NCBI RefSeq assembly: GCF_020181355.1
Contig: NZ_CP084004.1
Coordinates: 1,054,001-1,118,000 of the forward strand
Direction of reading: 5' to 3'
DNA: 64,000 nucleotides
Origin: Collinsella aerofaciens
GTDB lineage: Bacteria; Actinomycetota; Coriobacteriia; Coriobacteriales; Coriobacteriaceae
Part shown: positions 42,372 through 50,404 of the stretch, piece after piece
How the letters are laid out: every line of letters begins with the position of its first letter
How positions within the stretch are numbered: the stretch's first letter is position 1
Position numbers and translations under genes: made by a program
Notes under the pieces: model-generated
The model's database searches: none
The model's input: only the letters and a program-made list of their open reading frames with translations
What the model was told of the DNA's origin: nothing

Positions 42372-43655
42372 ATGCTTGATATCAAGTTTGTTCGCGAGAA
42401 CCCCGATGCCATCGATACCGCCATGGCAAATCGCCAGACGTCTTGGGATCGCGAGAAGTTCTTTGAACTCGACGACGAGCGCCGTGCCGTCATCACCGAG
42501 GTCGAGGAGCTCCAGGCCACGCGTAACGCCGAGTCCAAGAAGATTGGAGCCCTGATGAAGGAGGGCAAGAAGGACGAGGCCGAGGCCGCCAAGGAGGCCG
42601 TGCGCGCCGTCAACGAGAAGATCGACGGTCTGGCCGAGCGCCGTACCGCTCTTGAGCAGGAGCAGTACGACTTCATGTCTCACCTGCCCAACATTCCGTG
42701 CGAGGCTACCCCGTACGGTAAGGACGAGGGCGAGAACATCGAGCGTCGCCGCTGGGGTACCCCGCGCGAGTTCGACTTCGACTTTAAGCCGCACTGGGAT
42801 CTGGGCACCGATCTGGACATCCTCGATTTCGAGCGCGGCAACAAGCTCTCCGGCAGCCGCTTCACCGTTCTCGGTGGCGCCGGCGCTCGTCTTGAGCGTG
42901 CCCTCATTAACTTCTTCCTGGACACGCACACGAGCCGTGGCTTCAAGGAGTGGTGGCCGCCCATCGTCGTCAAGCGTCAGACCATGTTCGGTACGGGTCA
43001 GCTGCCCAAGTTCGAGGACGACGCCTATCACGTCTCGGGCGACAACTTCCTGATCCCTACCGCCGAGGTCGTACTGACTAACCTGCATGCCGGTGAAGTT
43101 CTGGACGCCGACACTCTGCCTCGCCGCTACACTGCCTTCACCCCCTGCTTCCGCGAGGAGGCCGGTTCCGCCGGTCGCGACACCCGCGGCATCATTCGCC
43201 AGCACGAGTTCGACAAAGTTGAGATGGTCAAGTTTGCCAAGCCGGAGGAGTCCGACGAGGAGCTCGAGAGCATGACCGCCGAGGCCGAGTACCTGCTGCA
43301 GCAGCTGGGCCTGCCGTATCGCGTGATTAGCCTGTGCACCGGCGACCTGGGCTTCTCTGCCCGTCAGACCTACGACATCGAGGTTTGGCTGCCGAGCTAC
43401 AACGCCTACAAGGAGATCAGCTCCTGCTCCAATTGCGGCGACTTCCAGGCCCGTCGCGCCAACATCAAGTATCGCGACCCCGAGAACTTCAAGGGCTCGC
43501 GCTACCTGCACACCCTTAACGGTTCCGGCCTGCCGGCTGGTCGTACCATGGCTGCCATTCTAGAGAACTACCAGAACGCCGACGGCACCATCACGATCCC
43601 CGAGGTTCTGCGTCCCTACATGGGCGGCCTCGAGAAGATCGAGCCGGTCGCGTAA
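42372..43655 (+). CDS. serS: Serine--tRNA ligase
   Basis: 427 aa. N-terminal coiled-coil tRNA-binding arm (about 25-105) precedes the class II core; motif 2 [21 protein letters not shown] and motif 3 [18 protein letters not shown] are clear. Charges tRNA-Ser (and tRNA-Sec). Start ATG 42372 is five bases after GGAGG; the frame extends to an ATG at 42345 without a site. Monocistronic, with a terminator. Confidence 0.97.
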   Translation: MLDIKFVRENPDAIDTAMANRQTSWDREKFFELDDERRAVITEVEELQATRNAESKKIGALMKEGKKDEAEAAKEAVRAVNEKIDGLAERRTALEQEQYDFMSHLPNIPCEATPYGKDEGENIERRRWGTPREFDFDFKPHWDLGTDLDILDFERGNKLSGSRFTVLGGAGARLERALINFFLDTHTSRGFKEWWPPIVVKRQTMFGTGQLPKFEDDAYHVSGDNFLIPTAEVVLTNLHAGEVLDADTLPRRYTAFTPCFREEAGSAGRDTRGIIRQHEFDKVEMVKFAKPEESDEELESMTAEAEYLLQQLGLPYRVISLCTGDLGFSARQTYDIEVWLPSYNAYKEISSCSNCGDFQARRANIKYRDPENFKGSRYLHTLNGSGLPAGRTMAAILENYQNADGTITIPEVLRPYMGGLEKIEPVA

Positions 43656-43678
43656 ACTAGCTGCATAGGCGATTTGCG

Positions 43679-43707
43679 AGGGCGCTCCTTTTAGGGGCGC
43701 CCTTTTT
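43679..43707 (+). terminator. serS terminator
   Basis: Ten-base-pair stem AGGGCGCTCC with GGGGCGCCCT, loop TTTTA, then five T. Confidence 0.92.
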
Positions 43708-43826
43708 GTGTACGGCCATACCATGCCGTGCGGACAGCTCGATAGAAAATACACGAACAAATGTTCTGTGTACATGCATCTACCTGCTATGCTTTTGCTA
43801 ACTAAGAGCAAGAGAAAGGGGATGTG

Positions 43827-44204
43827 ATGGAGCTGTTCGACGAGCGGGTTGTTTTGTTCCAGAGCGATGAGGGCGGGGAGCACCTGCTGGTAACGTGCGA
43901 GCCGTCGGGTATGGGTGGCTTGGTGGTTCGGCAGACGAGTGAGGGACCATTGACGCAATGGTGCTATGAGGAGTCGCCGCATGTGGTCGAGACGTTTGTG
44001 GCGCATGAGGCGCTTGTCGTCCTTGAGCACTTCTATGGCGTTGGAACTTCTAATCAGGTGGCCCGAATGCTGAGCATCTCGTTTGCCGACTACGACTGTG
44101 CCCAACGGGTGCGGTCACTTCTGGGGGAGCTTGGCGTCGGGTTCGATGTGATTGAAAAGCCAATCGATCGCACGAGAAGCACTGATGCTTGTGGCACAGC
44201 GTGA
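43827..44204 (+). CDS. Hypothetical protein, 125 aa
   Basis: Starts MELFDERVVLFQSDEGGEHLLVT at ATG 43827 (GTG 43824 also possible; AGAAAGGGG upstream). No membrane segment or signal peptide. A helical middle (VETFVAHEALVVLEHFYG) and a mixed C-terminus are all that can be described. I do not recognise the family. It lies between serS and the tRNA-Arg cluster. Confidence 0.6.
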   Translation: MELFDERVVLFQSDEGGEHLLVTCEPSGMGGLVVRQTSEGPLTQWCYEESPHVVETFVAHEALVVLEHFYGVGTSNQVARMLSISFADYDCAQRVRSLLGELGVGFDVIEKPIDRTRSTDACGTA

Positions 44205-44283
44205 CAAATTGAGGCCCGCGCGAAAAAAGTTTGAGATTTTGCTTGACTCTAACGAACTAAAGTGGTTTTATATGTCTTGCGCT

Positions 44284-44360
44284 GCGGCGTTACCTCAGCT
44301 GGATAGAGGGTCTGACTACGAATCAGAACGTCATAGGTTCGAATCCTATACGCCGCACCA
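44284..44360 (+). tRNA. tRNA-Arg (ACG), copy 1
   Basis: 77 nt with encoded CCA. Acceptor GCGGCGT/ACGCCGC; anticodon loop CTACGAA gives ACG, which would be edited to inosine by TadA. Promoter TTGACT (44243-44248) with TTTATA (44267-44272). Terminator AGCCTCCG-GCAA-CGGGGGCT follows at 44373-44392. Confidence 0.97.
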
Positions 44361-44592
44361 ATTGAAATTGAAAGCCTCCGGCAACGGGGGCTTTTCTTTT
44401 ATGCCGGCACCGCATGGATTCGAACCTCGGTCGAGGCGCGAGCGTGAAGCGGACGCGGAGCGTTCGTAGCGAGCGGGCGAGTCCGCCGGCAGGCGGGCGA
44501 AGCCGGTGCGGATCCGCGAAGCGGATGCGCGGAATCCTATACGCCGCACCAATTGAAATTGAAAGCCTCCGGCAACGGGGGCTTTTCTTTTA
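44341..44592. repeat. tRNA-Arg copy 1-anchored duplication with multi-hairpin core
   Basis: A 61-bp direct repeat (44341-44401 and 44532-44592, offset 191) duplicates the T-arm 3' half, acceptor end and terminator. Between them are an inverted T-arm-like segment (44406-44430; complement contains GGTTCGAATCC as in the tRNA) and a GC-rich core. The first core hairpin is CGGACGC-GGA-GCGTTCG (44450-44466), where the Leu and copy-3 elements have AAAACGC-GGA-GCGTTTT: two base pairs changed on both sides. A further truncated core follows at 44594-44622. Confidence 0.85.
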
Positions 44593-44712
44593 CGCCGGCA
44601 GGCGGGCGAAGCCGGTGCGGATCAGCACGACAACTTAATCGGCGCTTCGTAAAAATTTTCCAAATTGTTGCTTGACCCATCGAGGGCTCACGTGCATAAT
44701 AATCCGTGCGTT

Positions 44713-44789
44713 GCGGCGTTACCTCAGCTGGATAGAGGGTCTGACTACGAATCAGAACGTCATAGGTTCGAATCCTATACGCCGCACCA
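44713..44789 (+). tRNA. tRNA-Arg (ACG), copy 2
   Basis: Identical 77-nt sequence to copy 1. Promoter TTGACC (44672-44677), 17-bp spacer, CATAAT (44695-44700). Terminator at 44801-44824. This copy has no duplication element. Confidence 0.97.
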
Positions 44790-44947
44790 ATTGAGTTTTA
44801 AGCCTCCGGAAACGGGGGCTTTTCTTATATCGCGATGCACCGAAGATCGTGCCGAGCCCTCCAAATGAGTAAAAATCAAATTCGATAACTTTTTTTGAAA
44901 AAACGCTTGACCATTATTCAGTCCATGTGCATAATAATCAACAAGTC

Positions 44948-45024
44948 GCGGCGTTACCTCAGCTGGATAGAGGGTCTGACTACGAATCAGAACGTCATAG
45001 GTTCGAATCCTATACGCCGCACCA
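44948..45024 (+). tRNA. tRNA-Arg (ACG), copy 3
   Basis: Identical to copies 1 and 2. Promoter TTGACC (44907-44912), 17-bp spacer, CATAAT (44930-44935). Terminator AGCTCCCG-GTAA-CGGGGGCT at 45036-45055. Confidence 0.97.
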
Positions 45025-45287
45025 TTTGAGATTAAAGCTCCCGGTAACGGGGGCTTTTCTTTTACGTAGGCACCGCATGGATTCGAACCTCGGTCGAGGC
45101 GCGAGCGTAAAGAAAACGCGGAGCGTTTTTAGCCCGCGGGCGAGCGCGCCGGCAGGCGGGCGAAGCCGGTGCGGATCCGCGCAGCGGATGCGCGGAATCC
45201 TATACGCCGCACCATTTGAGATTAAGGCTCCCGGCAACGGGGGCTTTTCTTTTACGTAAACACCGCATGGATTCGAACCTCGGTCAA
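45005..45287. repeat. tRNA-Arg copy 3-anchored duplication with multi-hairpin core
   Basis: A direct repeat of about 93 bp with few mismatches (45005-45097 and 45195-45287, offset 190) that includes the tRNA 3' part, the terminator and an inverted T-arm-like segment (45070-45094). The core between (about 45098-45194) has AAAACGC-GGA-GCGTTTT (45113-45129), GGCG-AGCG-CGCC (45139-45150) and ATCCGC-GCA-GCGGAT. After the second copy the unit stops just inside the next inverted T-arm. Confidence 0.85.
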
Positions 45288-45387
45288 AGGGGACTATTTC
45301 TCATCGACTCGTGTAAGATTTCGAGTATGCGCCTCGGTGAGTCCGTGGCGCGCTCTTTCTTTAGACGACCGATCAGGGTGATATTTC

Positions 45388-47829
45388 GTGGCAGAGCGTC
45401 CGACATACAAGCTCAGGTTTCTCGATCCCAAAAAGCGCTTTCCGGCCATGCCCGAGCAGCCTGCGGGACGCTCGTATGGCGTGGTTTGGAAGCTCTTTGG
45501 CGAGGACCCGCATGAATCATGCTATGTCGTCGAATTCGTCGGCAAAAGCCATGTGTCGCTTTTGGGCTACGTGTGTGTTTCGGGTGAGGTCTATAAGGTG
45601 GACCGTCCCGTTAACGAGGCATCGCTGCCCGACGATCCCGACATGCAACTGATTCTTGACGAGTCCGATTCCAACATCGGTGAGATTGCGGTCAGGGGTA
45701 CCGATGGGACGATGCGCTCCCGGGCGCGAGTCATCGGCTCTCCCGAAGGCACCATGCGCGAACAATCCGATCGCGAGACGTGGAATTCGACGCGCAGCCT
45801 TCGCTACGGCGAGTTCATGGCCTCGATGTTCTTGCGTTACGTGATATTCGCCGATTCTGAAAACGCTGTCTCAGGCACGGCGGACGGTGACGGCCTTGAC
45901 GAGGGCATGAAAAATGCCGTCGACAAGATTAAACTTGTTAAACTCCCCGAGCCGGTTGAGGTGTTGCTGGGTTTTGATTCCACGCCGCTGCCCGATGCAA
46001 TCGAAACGTTGCTCTACCGCATTGACCATACAGATAATCCAAGTGGCATTGAGCGCTATGCCGCCGCTTTGATGGGCGAAGTTAATCTGCCTCGCCTGCG
46101 CACCATCGCGGCCAAAACCGAAATGAGCCTGGCGCGGATCGATCGCTCGAGGCTCTTCTATCTCAATTTTGACCGTAGCCTGCTGGACCAGGACGAGATC
46201 GATACCCTGCTTGCCGTCGAGTGCCGCCTGAACCGCCTATCGGGCATTCTTGAGCGTATTGGGGCAGGGTTGGGCCCCGTTGCTTCGTCGCCAAGCTTTG
46301 AGGGCTGCTCGCTCTTTGACCTATGGCATATCAGCAAGACGACAAACGACGTTCCTCGCCTGCTCGAAACGCTGCCGAATGACAACCCGTGGGCCAAGCC
46401 GGGGACGGTTGCGTGCCAGCCGGGTGGCGAGTGGGACGTTCGCACCCGCTTTGCACGTATCGTAGAAGCGCTCAACGTGGTCACGCGGCTCGACTACACC
46501 TATCGAGCGAACGTCGCTGAGGGCATCGTGCTGGTGCGATTTGGCCGCACGGTTGTCGATGCTATGCCGCAGCGCGAATACGATGCTCAAGATGACGCCT
46601 GGCGCGAGGTGGATGAGCCTAAGCGCACGGCATGGGCCACCGAGCACGATGCGCGTATTGCGCTTACGCTCGCGGCGGCTTGCTTTGCTTCGGGCGCTCA
46701 CATCACGCGCTGCTACGTGCAGATTGCGGCTCCCGACGGCGAGCAGGGCGAGCGCGTTGTTAAAACGTATTCCTTTGGCCGTGCGGCCTATCTGGCCGAT
46801 TGCGTTTCTGTCGCCAAGGATCTTGAGAGCATGGATATGGACGACATGCCCTGCAAGCATTTGCTCGAGGCATATGAGGCAGATGCGCCGGACATGATTG
46901 AACCTGCAGAGGTTCACACCCGACCACGTGATGACCATCGTCCATTGCCGCCTGCGCTTCGCGATTTGCTGCTCGCTGATACGGCTGACGAGCTTGAGGT
47001 CATGGAGGAGGACAACGATCCGTATGTCGCCCGTGTCGTCGAGTTGCGCGAGCAATCCAAAGTTGACCGAGCCGGTGCTTTCGAGGGCTTTTCTCGCCTT
47101 GTCGAGGAGCTGGAAGCCAAGTGTACGGTTGCTGAGCTTTTGGCGACGGGCCCGGTGCAGACCCAGTTCTGCGACAACCAGCTGGTGCGCATGGTGCTGC
47201 CGGTGATGGAGGAGGACCGTTCCGTGCGTATCCTTCGCGCTCCCGATGCGCTGTATTTTGCCCAGCACGAGATCTGCAGCTTTTACGCCGAACAAGAGGA
47301 CTTTGAGCGTGCGCTGCCCGAGGTGCGTCGTCTCTACGATTTGGCGCGCTCGTCCATGCAGTCTCACTTTGCCCTGATCAACGTGCTAGCACGCCTGGAG
47401 CGCTATGACGAGATTATCGAGGTAGCACGCCACGGCCTGCGCATTGCCAGTGACCGGCCTTCGATCGGTTACCTGTTCTATCGCCTGGCATTCGCCTACT
47501 GGAACTGCGACCAGCTCGAGCTGGCGCTGGCATGTTATCGCCTGGTGCCGCGCGGCGAGGAGTCGGGCGGCAGTGCGCAGGAGGAAATGCAGGGCCTTAT
47601 GAACGAGATGGGCGTCATCAAGCCGCCCGCGTTTGAGGAGGCTGTCGAGACCATCCGCAAGGCAGGTCTTGAGCTGCCGCCGGTGCCCGCCGTGACCAAT
47701 CAACTCGCGGATGCCGCCGTGCAACTCGTCGATAACGGCTTCTTTTTCTTGGCGCGCGGCTGCATCTATCAAATGTGGCGCACCATGGGCAACGATGAGC
47801 TCGGCTCCCTCAACCGCTCGCTAGGGTAG
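45388..47829 (+). CDS. Large protein with C-terminal TPR-like repeats, unknown function
   Basis: 813 aa from GTG 45388. No signal peptide or membrane helix. The N-terminal half is mixed and not recognised (begins AERPTYKLRFLDPKKRFPAM). The C-terminal third, from about 610, looks like helical TPR-type pairs: FAQHEICSFYAEQEDFERAL, SHFALINVLARLERYDEIIE and YLFYRLAFAYWNCDQLELAL. Probably a cytosolic scaffold or regulatory protein. It lies alone between the tRNA-Arg cluster and tRNA-Ser. Confidence 0.75.
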   Translation: MAERPTYKLRFLDPKKRFPAMPEQPAGRSYGVVWKLFGEDPHESCYVVEFVGKSHVSLLGYVCVSGEVYKVDRPVNEASLPDDPDMQLILDESDSNIGEIAVRGTDGTMRSRARVIGSPEGTMREQSDRETWNSTRSLRYGEFMASMFLRYVIFADSENAVSGTADGDGLDEGMKNAVDKIKLVKLPEPVEVLLGFDSTPLPDAIETLLYRIDHTDNPSGIERYAAALMGEVNLPRLRTIAAKTEMSLARIDRSRLFYLNFDRSLLDQDEIDTLLAVECRLNRLSGILERIGAGLGPVASSPSFEGCSLFDLWHISKTTNDVPRLLETLPNDNPWAKPGTVACQPGGEWDVRTRFARIVEALNVVTRLDYTYRANVAEGIVLVRFGRTVVDAMPQREYDAQDDAWREVDEPKRTAWATEHDARIALTLAAACFASGAHITRCYVQIAAPDGEQGERVVKTYSFGRAAYLADCVSVAKDLESMDMDDMPCKHLLEAYEADAPDMIEPAEVHTRPRDDHRPLPPALRDLLLADTADELEVMEEDNDPYVARVVELREQSKVDRAGAFEGFSRLVEELEAKCTVAELLATGPVQTQFCDNQLVRMVLPVMEEDRSVRILRAPDALYFAQHEICSFYAEQEDFERALPEVRRLYDLARSSMQSHFALINVLARLERYDEIIEVARHGLRIASDRPSIGYLFYRLAFAYWNCDQLELALACYRLVPRGEESGGSAQEEMQGLMNEMGVIKPPAFEEAVETIRKAGLELPPVPAVTNQLADAAVQLVDNGFFFLARGCIYQMWRTMGNDELGSLNRSLG

Positions 47830-47920
47830 GCGAAGCTTGCAAGGAGGAAAAGCTGCTGGGCAATTTGAAAATCCCCCTTGCCCATCCTCGACTGTTTGGT
47901 TATTATAGAACGGCTGTTAC

Positions 47921-48011
47921 GGAGAGCTGACCGAGAGGCCGAAGGTGCTCGCCTGCTAAGCGAGTATGCCCCAAAAGGGCATCTGGGGTTCGAATCCCCA
48001 GCTCTCCGCCA
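47921..48011 (+). tRNA. tRNA-Ser (GCU)
   Basis: 91 nt with encoded CCA and a class II variable arm (TGCCC-CAAAA-GGGCA). Anticodon loop CTGCTAA closed by CTCGC/GCGAG gives GCU. Acceptor GGAGAGC/GCTCTCC is perfect. Confidence 0.97.
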
Positions 48012-48023
48012 GTACGAATTTGA

Positions 48024-48053
48024 AAAAGGGTCCCATCTGGGGCCCTTTTTTAT
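48024..48053 (+). terminator. tRNA-Ser terminator
   Basis: AAAGGGTCCC-ATCT-GGGGCCCTTT stem with flanking A and T runs. Confidence 0.88.
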
Positions 48054-48060
48054 TATCAAG

Positions 48061-48089
48061 AAAGGCGGCTGGGGATTCGAACCCTCAAA
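48061..48089. repeat. Inverted tRNA-Ser T-arm/acceptor-like segment
   Basis: The complement reads GAGGGTTCGAATCCCCAGC followed by CGCC, close to the T-arm and 3' end of the neighbouring tRNA-Ser. It sits directly after the terminator, the same position as the inverted T-arms after tRNA-Leu and tRNA-Arg, but no core or duplication follows. Confidence 0.6.
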
Positions 48090-48119
48090 AAATGAGGCGC
48101 CCCGTTGGACGCCTCATTT
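48090..48119 (-). terminator. Terminator of the D,D-carboxypeptidase gene
   Basis: AAATGAGGCG (48090-48099) pairs with CGCCTCATTT (48110-48119); on the minus strand T residues follow. It ends 26 bp after the stop codon of the gene. Confidence 0.85.
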
Positions 48120-48144
48120 GGTTCGATGTGATAACGCTTTGGCC

Positions 48145-49485
48145 CTACACCTCAGGAGCCTTGGCTACGGTCTCGCTCTCGGCCGTGAGCGGGCGGTTGT
48201 CGATGCGGCGACTCAGGCGGTCGAGCTTTACCAGTAGCCACTCGATGGGGTTTGGCCCCGAGCCTTCCTCGTCGGCAACCAAATCAACGACGGCAATCTT
48301 GGTGCCTTCTTGCTTGAGCGTGACGCTGCCTACCTTGTCGCCCACGTGCACCGTGCCCGAAAGGTCGTCGTAGCTAACCTTTTCGGTCACTTCGCCGGCG
48401 AGTGAGAACACCGTTGCCTGTGCGGCGGGGTCGGCGAGCGTGGCGTCGATCGTCTTGTCCGTCCAATCTGTCTGGCTAATGCGTGCCATGAGCGGGTTGC
48501 CGTTGGCGGTCTTCTCCCGCGTGTTGGCGATCGCAACCGCAACTTTGTGACCGTAGTACCAGTTGGCAAGGGCCGCCGTATCGGTAAAGCGCTGGTCGCT
48601 GGTGGTGGAGTTCAAAATAACGGTGTAGATCTCGTCGCCGTCGCGGTTGTAGGCGCTCGTAAAGCAATAGCCCGCGTCGTCGGTGGTGCCGGTCTTGCCA
48701 CCAATGTTTCCGTCCTGACCGAGCAAAACGTTGTGCGTGTCCATGGAATGCGAATGGTCTGAGCCATCGGCGCCCGTGACCTCAATCCAAGAATCCTCGC
48801 TCGCGACGACTTCACGAATCGTATCGTCTTTCATGGCTTCCTGCATCATCAGTGCCACGTCATGTGCGGTTGAGTGCATGTCGCCGGCCCACTCATCAAA
48901 GTCCAGACCGTGTGGGTTCTCAAAGACCGTGCCGGTGCAGCCGAGCTTTTTGGCGCGCTCGTTCATGGCCTTCACAAAGGTTGCCTCGGCGTCTTTGGTC
49001 TTGGGGTCGATCTTTTTGCCCACGTACTCGGCAAGCACGATGGCGGCGTCGTTGCCCGAGGGGATCATCAGGCCGCGTAGTGCCTGCTCTACGGTGAGCT
49101 CGTCGCCTTCGAGCAGGCCGGCAGTCGAGTTGCCTACGGTGGCGGCAGCGTTGCTCACCGTGACCTTCTCGTCCATCTTGCAGTTTTCGACGGTCAGGAT
49201 TGCGGTCATGACCTTGGTGATCGAGGCAATCTTGACCTGTTCATCGGCGCCGCGTCCATAGTAGACGGTGCCGTCCTTGCCCATGACGAGGGCATTGGTC
49301 GCATCGATATCGGGCAGGTTTTCTGCCGTGATGCCGCGCGCATCGGCGGTTTTGCCGCAAACATTGTCGGTCGTGAGCACTTGGGCGCCGGCGACGGTGG
49401 GCACGCCAGCGGCAAGGGCGATGGCGCAGGCAAAGCCGGCGACAAGTTGGGCGGAGCGCTTTGCAAAAGAGGTGAGGGACTTCAC
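48145..49485 (-). CDS. D-alanyl-D-alanine carboxypeptidase (S11, PBP5-like)
   Basis: 446 aa from GTG 49485. Signal peptide (basic start, then VAGFACAIALAAGVPTVAGA). Active-site motifs SITK (Ser about 88), SGN and KTGT are visible, followed by a PBP5-type C-terminal beta domain. The C-terminus lacks a clear membrane anchor helix but ends in a basic/hydrophobic stretch (PIEWLLVKLDRLSRRI) that may attach to the membrane. It trims the terminal D-Ala of peptidoglycan stem peptides. A -10 box TATACT on the minus strand (49525-49530) argues against the longer upstream frame. Divergent from the VanR-like gene, 197 bp away. Confidence 0.93.
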   Translation of the reverse strand: MKSLTSFAKRSAQLVAGFACAIALAAGVPTVAGAQVLTTDNVCGKTADARGITAENLPDIDATNALVMGKDGTVYYGRGADEQVKIASITKVMTAILTVENCKMDEKVTVSNAAATVGNSTAGLLEGDELTVEQALRGLMIPSGNDAAIVLAEYVGKKIDPKTKDAEATFVKAMNERAKKLGCTGTVFENPHGLDFDEWAGDMHSTAHDVALMMQEAMKDDTIREVVASEDSWIEVTGADGSDHSHSMDTHNVLLGQDGNIGGKTGTTDDAGYCFTSAYNRDGDEIYTVILNSTTSDQRFTDTAALANWYYGHKVAVAIANTREKTANGNPLMARISQTDWTDKTIDATLADPAAQATVFSLAGEVTEKVSYDDLSGTVHVGDKVGSVTLKQEGTKIAVVDLVADEEGSGPNPIEWLLVKLDRLSRRIDNRPLTAESETVAKAPEV

Positions 49486-49682
49486 AGATTTCGCTTTCGA
49501 CGGGATGGTCTCTTCTGGCACTAGAGTATATCGTTTGCCGGCGGCGACGATCGCTGCGTGCGCGCATGGCCCGCATTCGTGCTCGAATGGGCGCAAGGGT
49601 GCTTAAGGTCGACTTAATCGCCCACGCTTGTTGTGTGTGGCGGGCGCCGCCTCGGGCATAATGGAGCGCGAGAGGAGCACGC

Positions 49683-50378
49683 ATGAACGAGCGCATATTG
49701 GTAGTTGATGACGAGAAAGCCATCGCCGACCTGGTTGGTATCTACCTTACAAAAGAGGGCTTTGACGTCCAGATCGCCTACAGCGGGGCCGATGCGGCCA
49801 AGGCAATTCTGGAACAAGAGTTTGACCTGGCACTGCTCGACGTCATGCTGCCCGATATCGACGGCTTTGAGCTGCTGCGTACCATCCGTGCCAGCCATGC
49901 CTATCCCGTAATTATGTTGACGGCGCGCGATGCCCAGCAGGATAAAATCGAAGGCCTTTCGCTTGGCGCGGACGATTACGTGGTCAAACCGTTTCGCCCG
50001 CTGGAGCTCATTGCGCGCGTGCATGCTCAGCTTCGTCGCTATACCAGCTACGGCAGCCGCGCACAGGCGGCCGAGTCGCCGATCATCCAGCTCGACGGCC
50101 TCGAGATCAACCGCGACGCCCGCTCCGTGATGGTGGACGGCGCACCGGTGCGCCTTACGCCCATCGAGTATTCCATCTTGCTGTATCTGGTCGAGCATCG
50201 TGGCAGCGTGGTGCCCGTGGAGGACCTGTTCCGCGCGGTGTGGAACGAGGACTTTATGCCCGGCTCCAACAATACGGTTATGGTGCACATTCGCCATCTG
50301 CGCGAAAAGATTGGCGACGACGCCCAAAAGCCGCGCTTTATCAAAAACGTCTGGGGCGTCGGCTACATCATCGAATAA
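49683..50378 (+). CDS. OmpR/VanR-family response regulator
   Basis: 231 aa. Receiver domain with DD at 9-10, phosphoacceptor Asp53 (LLDVMLPD), Thr in MLTA and Lys in VVKPFRP; winged-helix C-terminus with YSILLYLVEHRGSVVPVEDL. The KPFRPLELIARVHAQLRRY segment is VanR-like. GAGAGGAG precedes ATG 49683. It pairs with the histidine kinase 26 bp downstream and is divergent from a D,D-carboxypeptidase gene, a likely target. Confidence 0.93.
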   Translation: MNERILVVDDEKAIADLVGIYLTKEGFDVQIAYSGADAAKAILEQEFDLALLDVMLPDIDGFELLRTIRASHAYPVIMLTARDAQQDKIEGLSLGADDYVVKPFRPLELIARVHAQLRRYTSYGSRAQAAESPIIQLDGLEINRDARSVMVDGAPVRLTPIEYSILLYLVEHRGSVVPVEDLFRAVWNEDFMPGSNNTVMVHIRHLREKIGDDAQKPRFIKNVWGVGYIIE

Positions 50379-50404
50379 CGCTTTCCGCTTGTGAGGATCT
50401 TGAT

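Noticed and set aside
44152-45259. Short open frames through the tRNA-Arg region (Arg/Ser/Pro-rich products)
   Set aside because: They are translations of tRNA genes and the repeat core; similar products recur only because the DNA is repeated.
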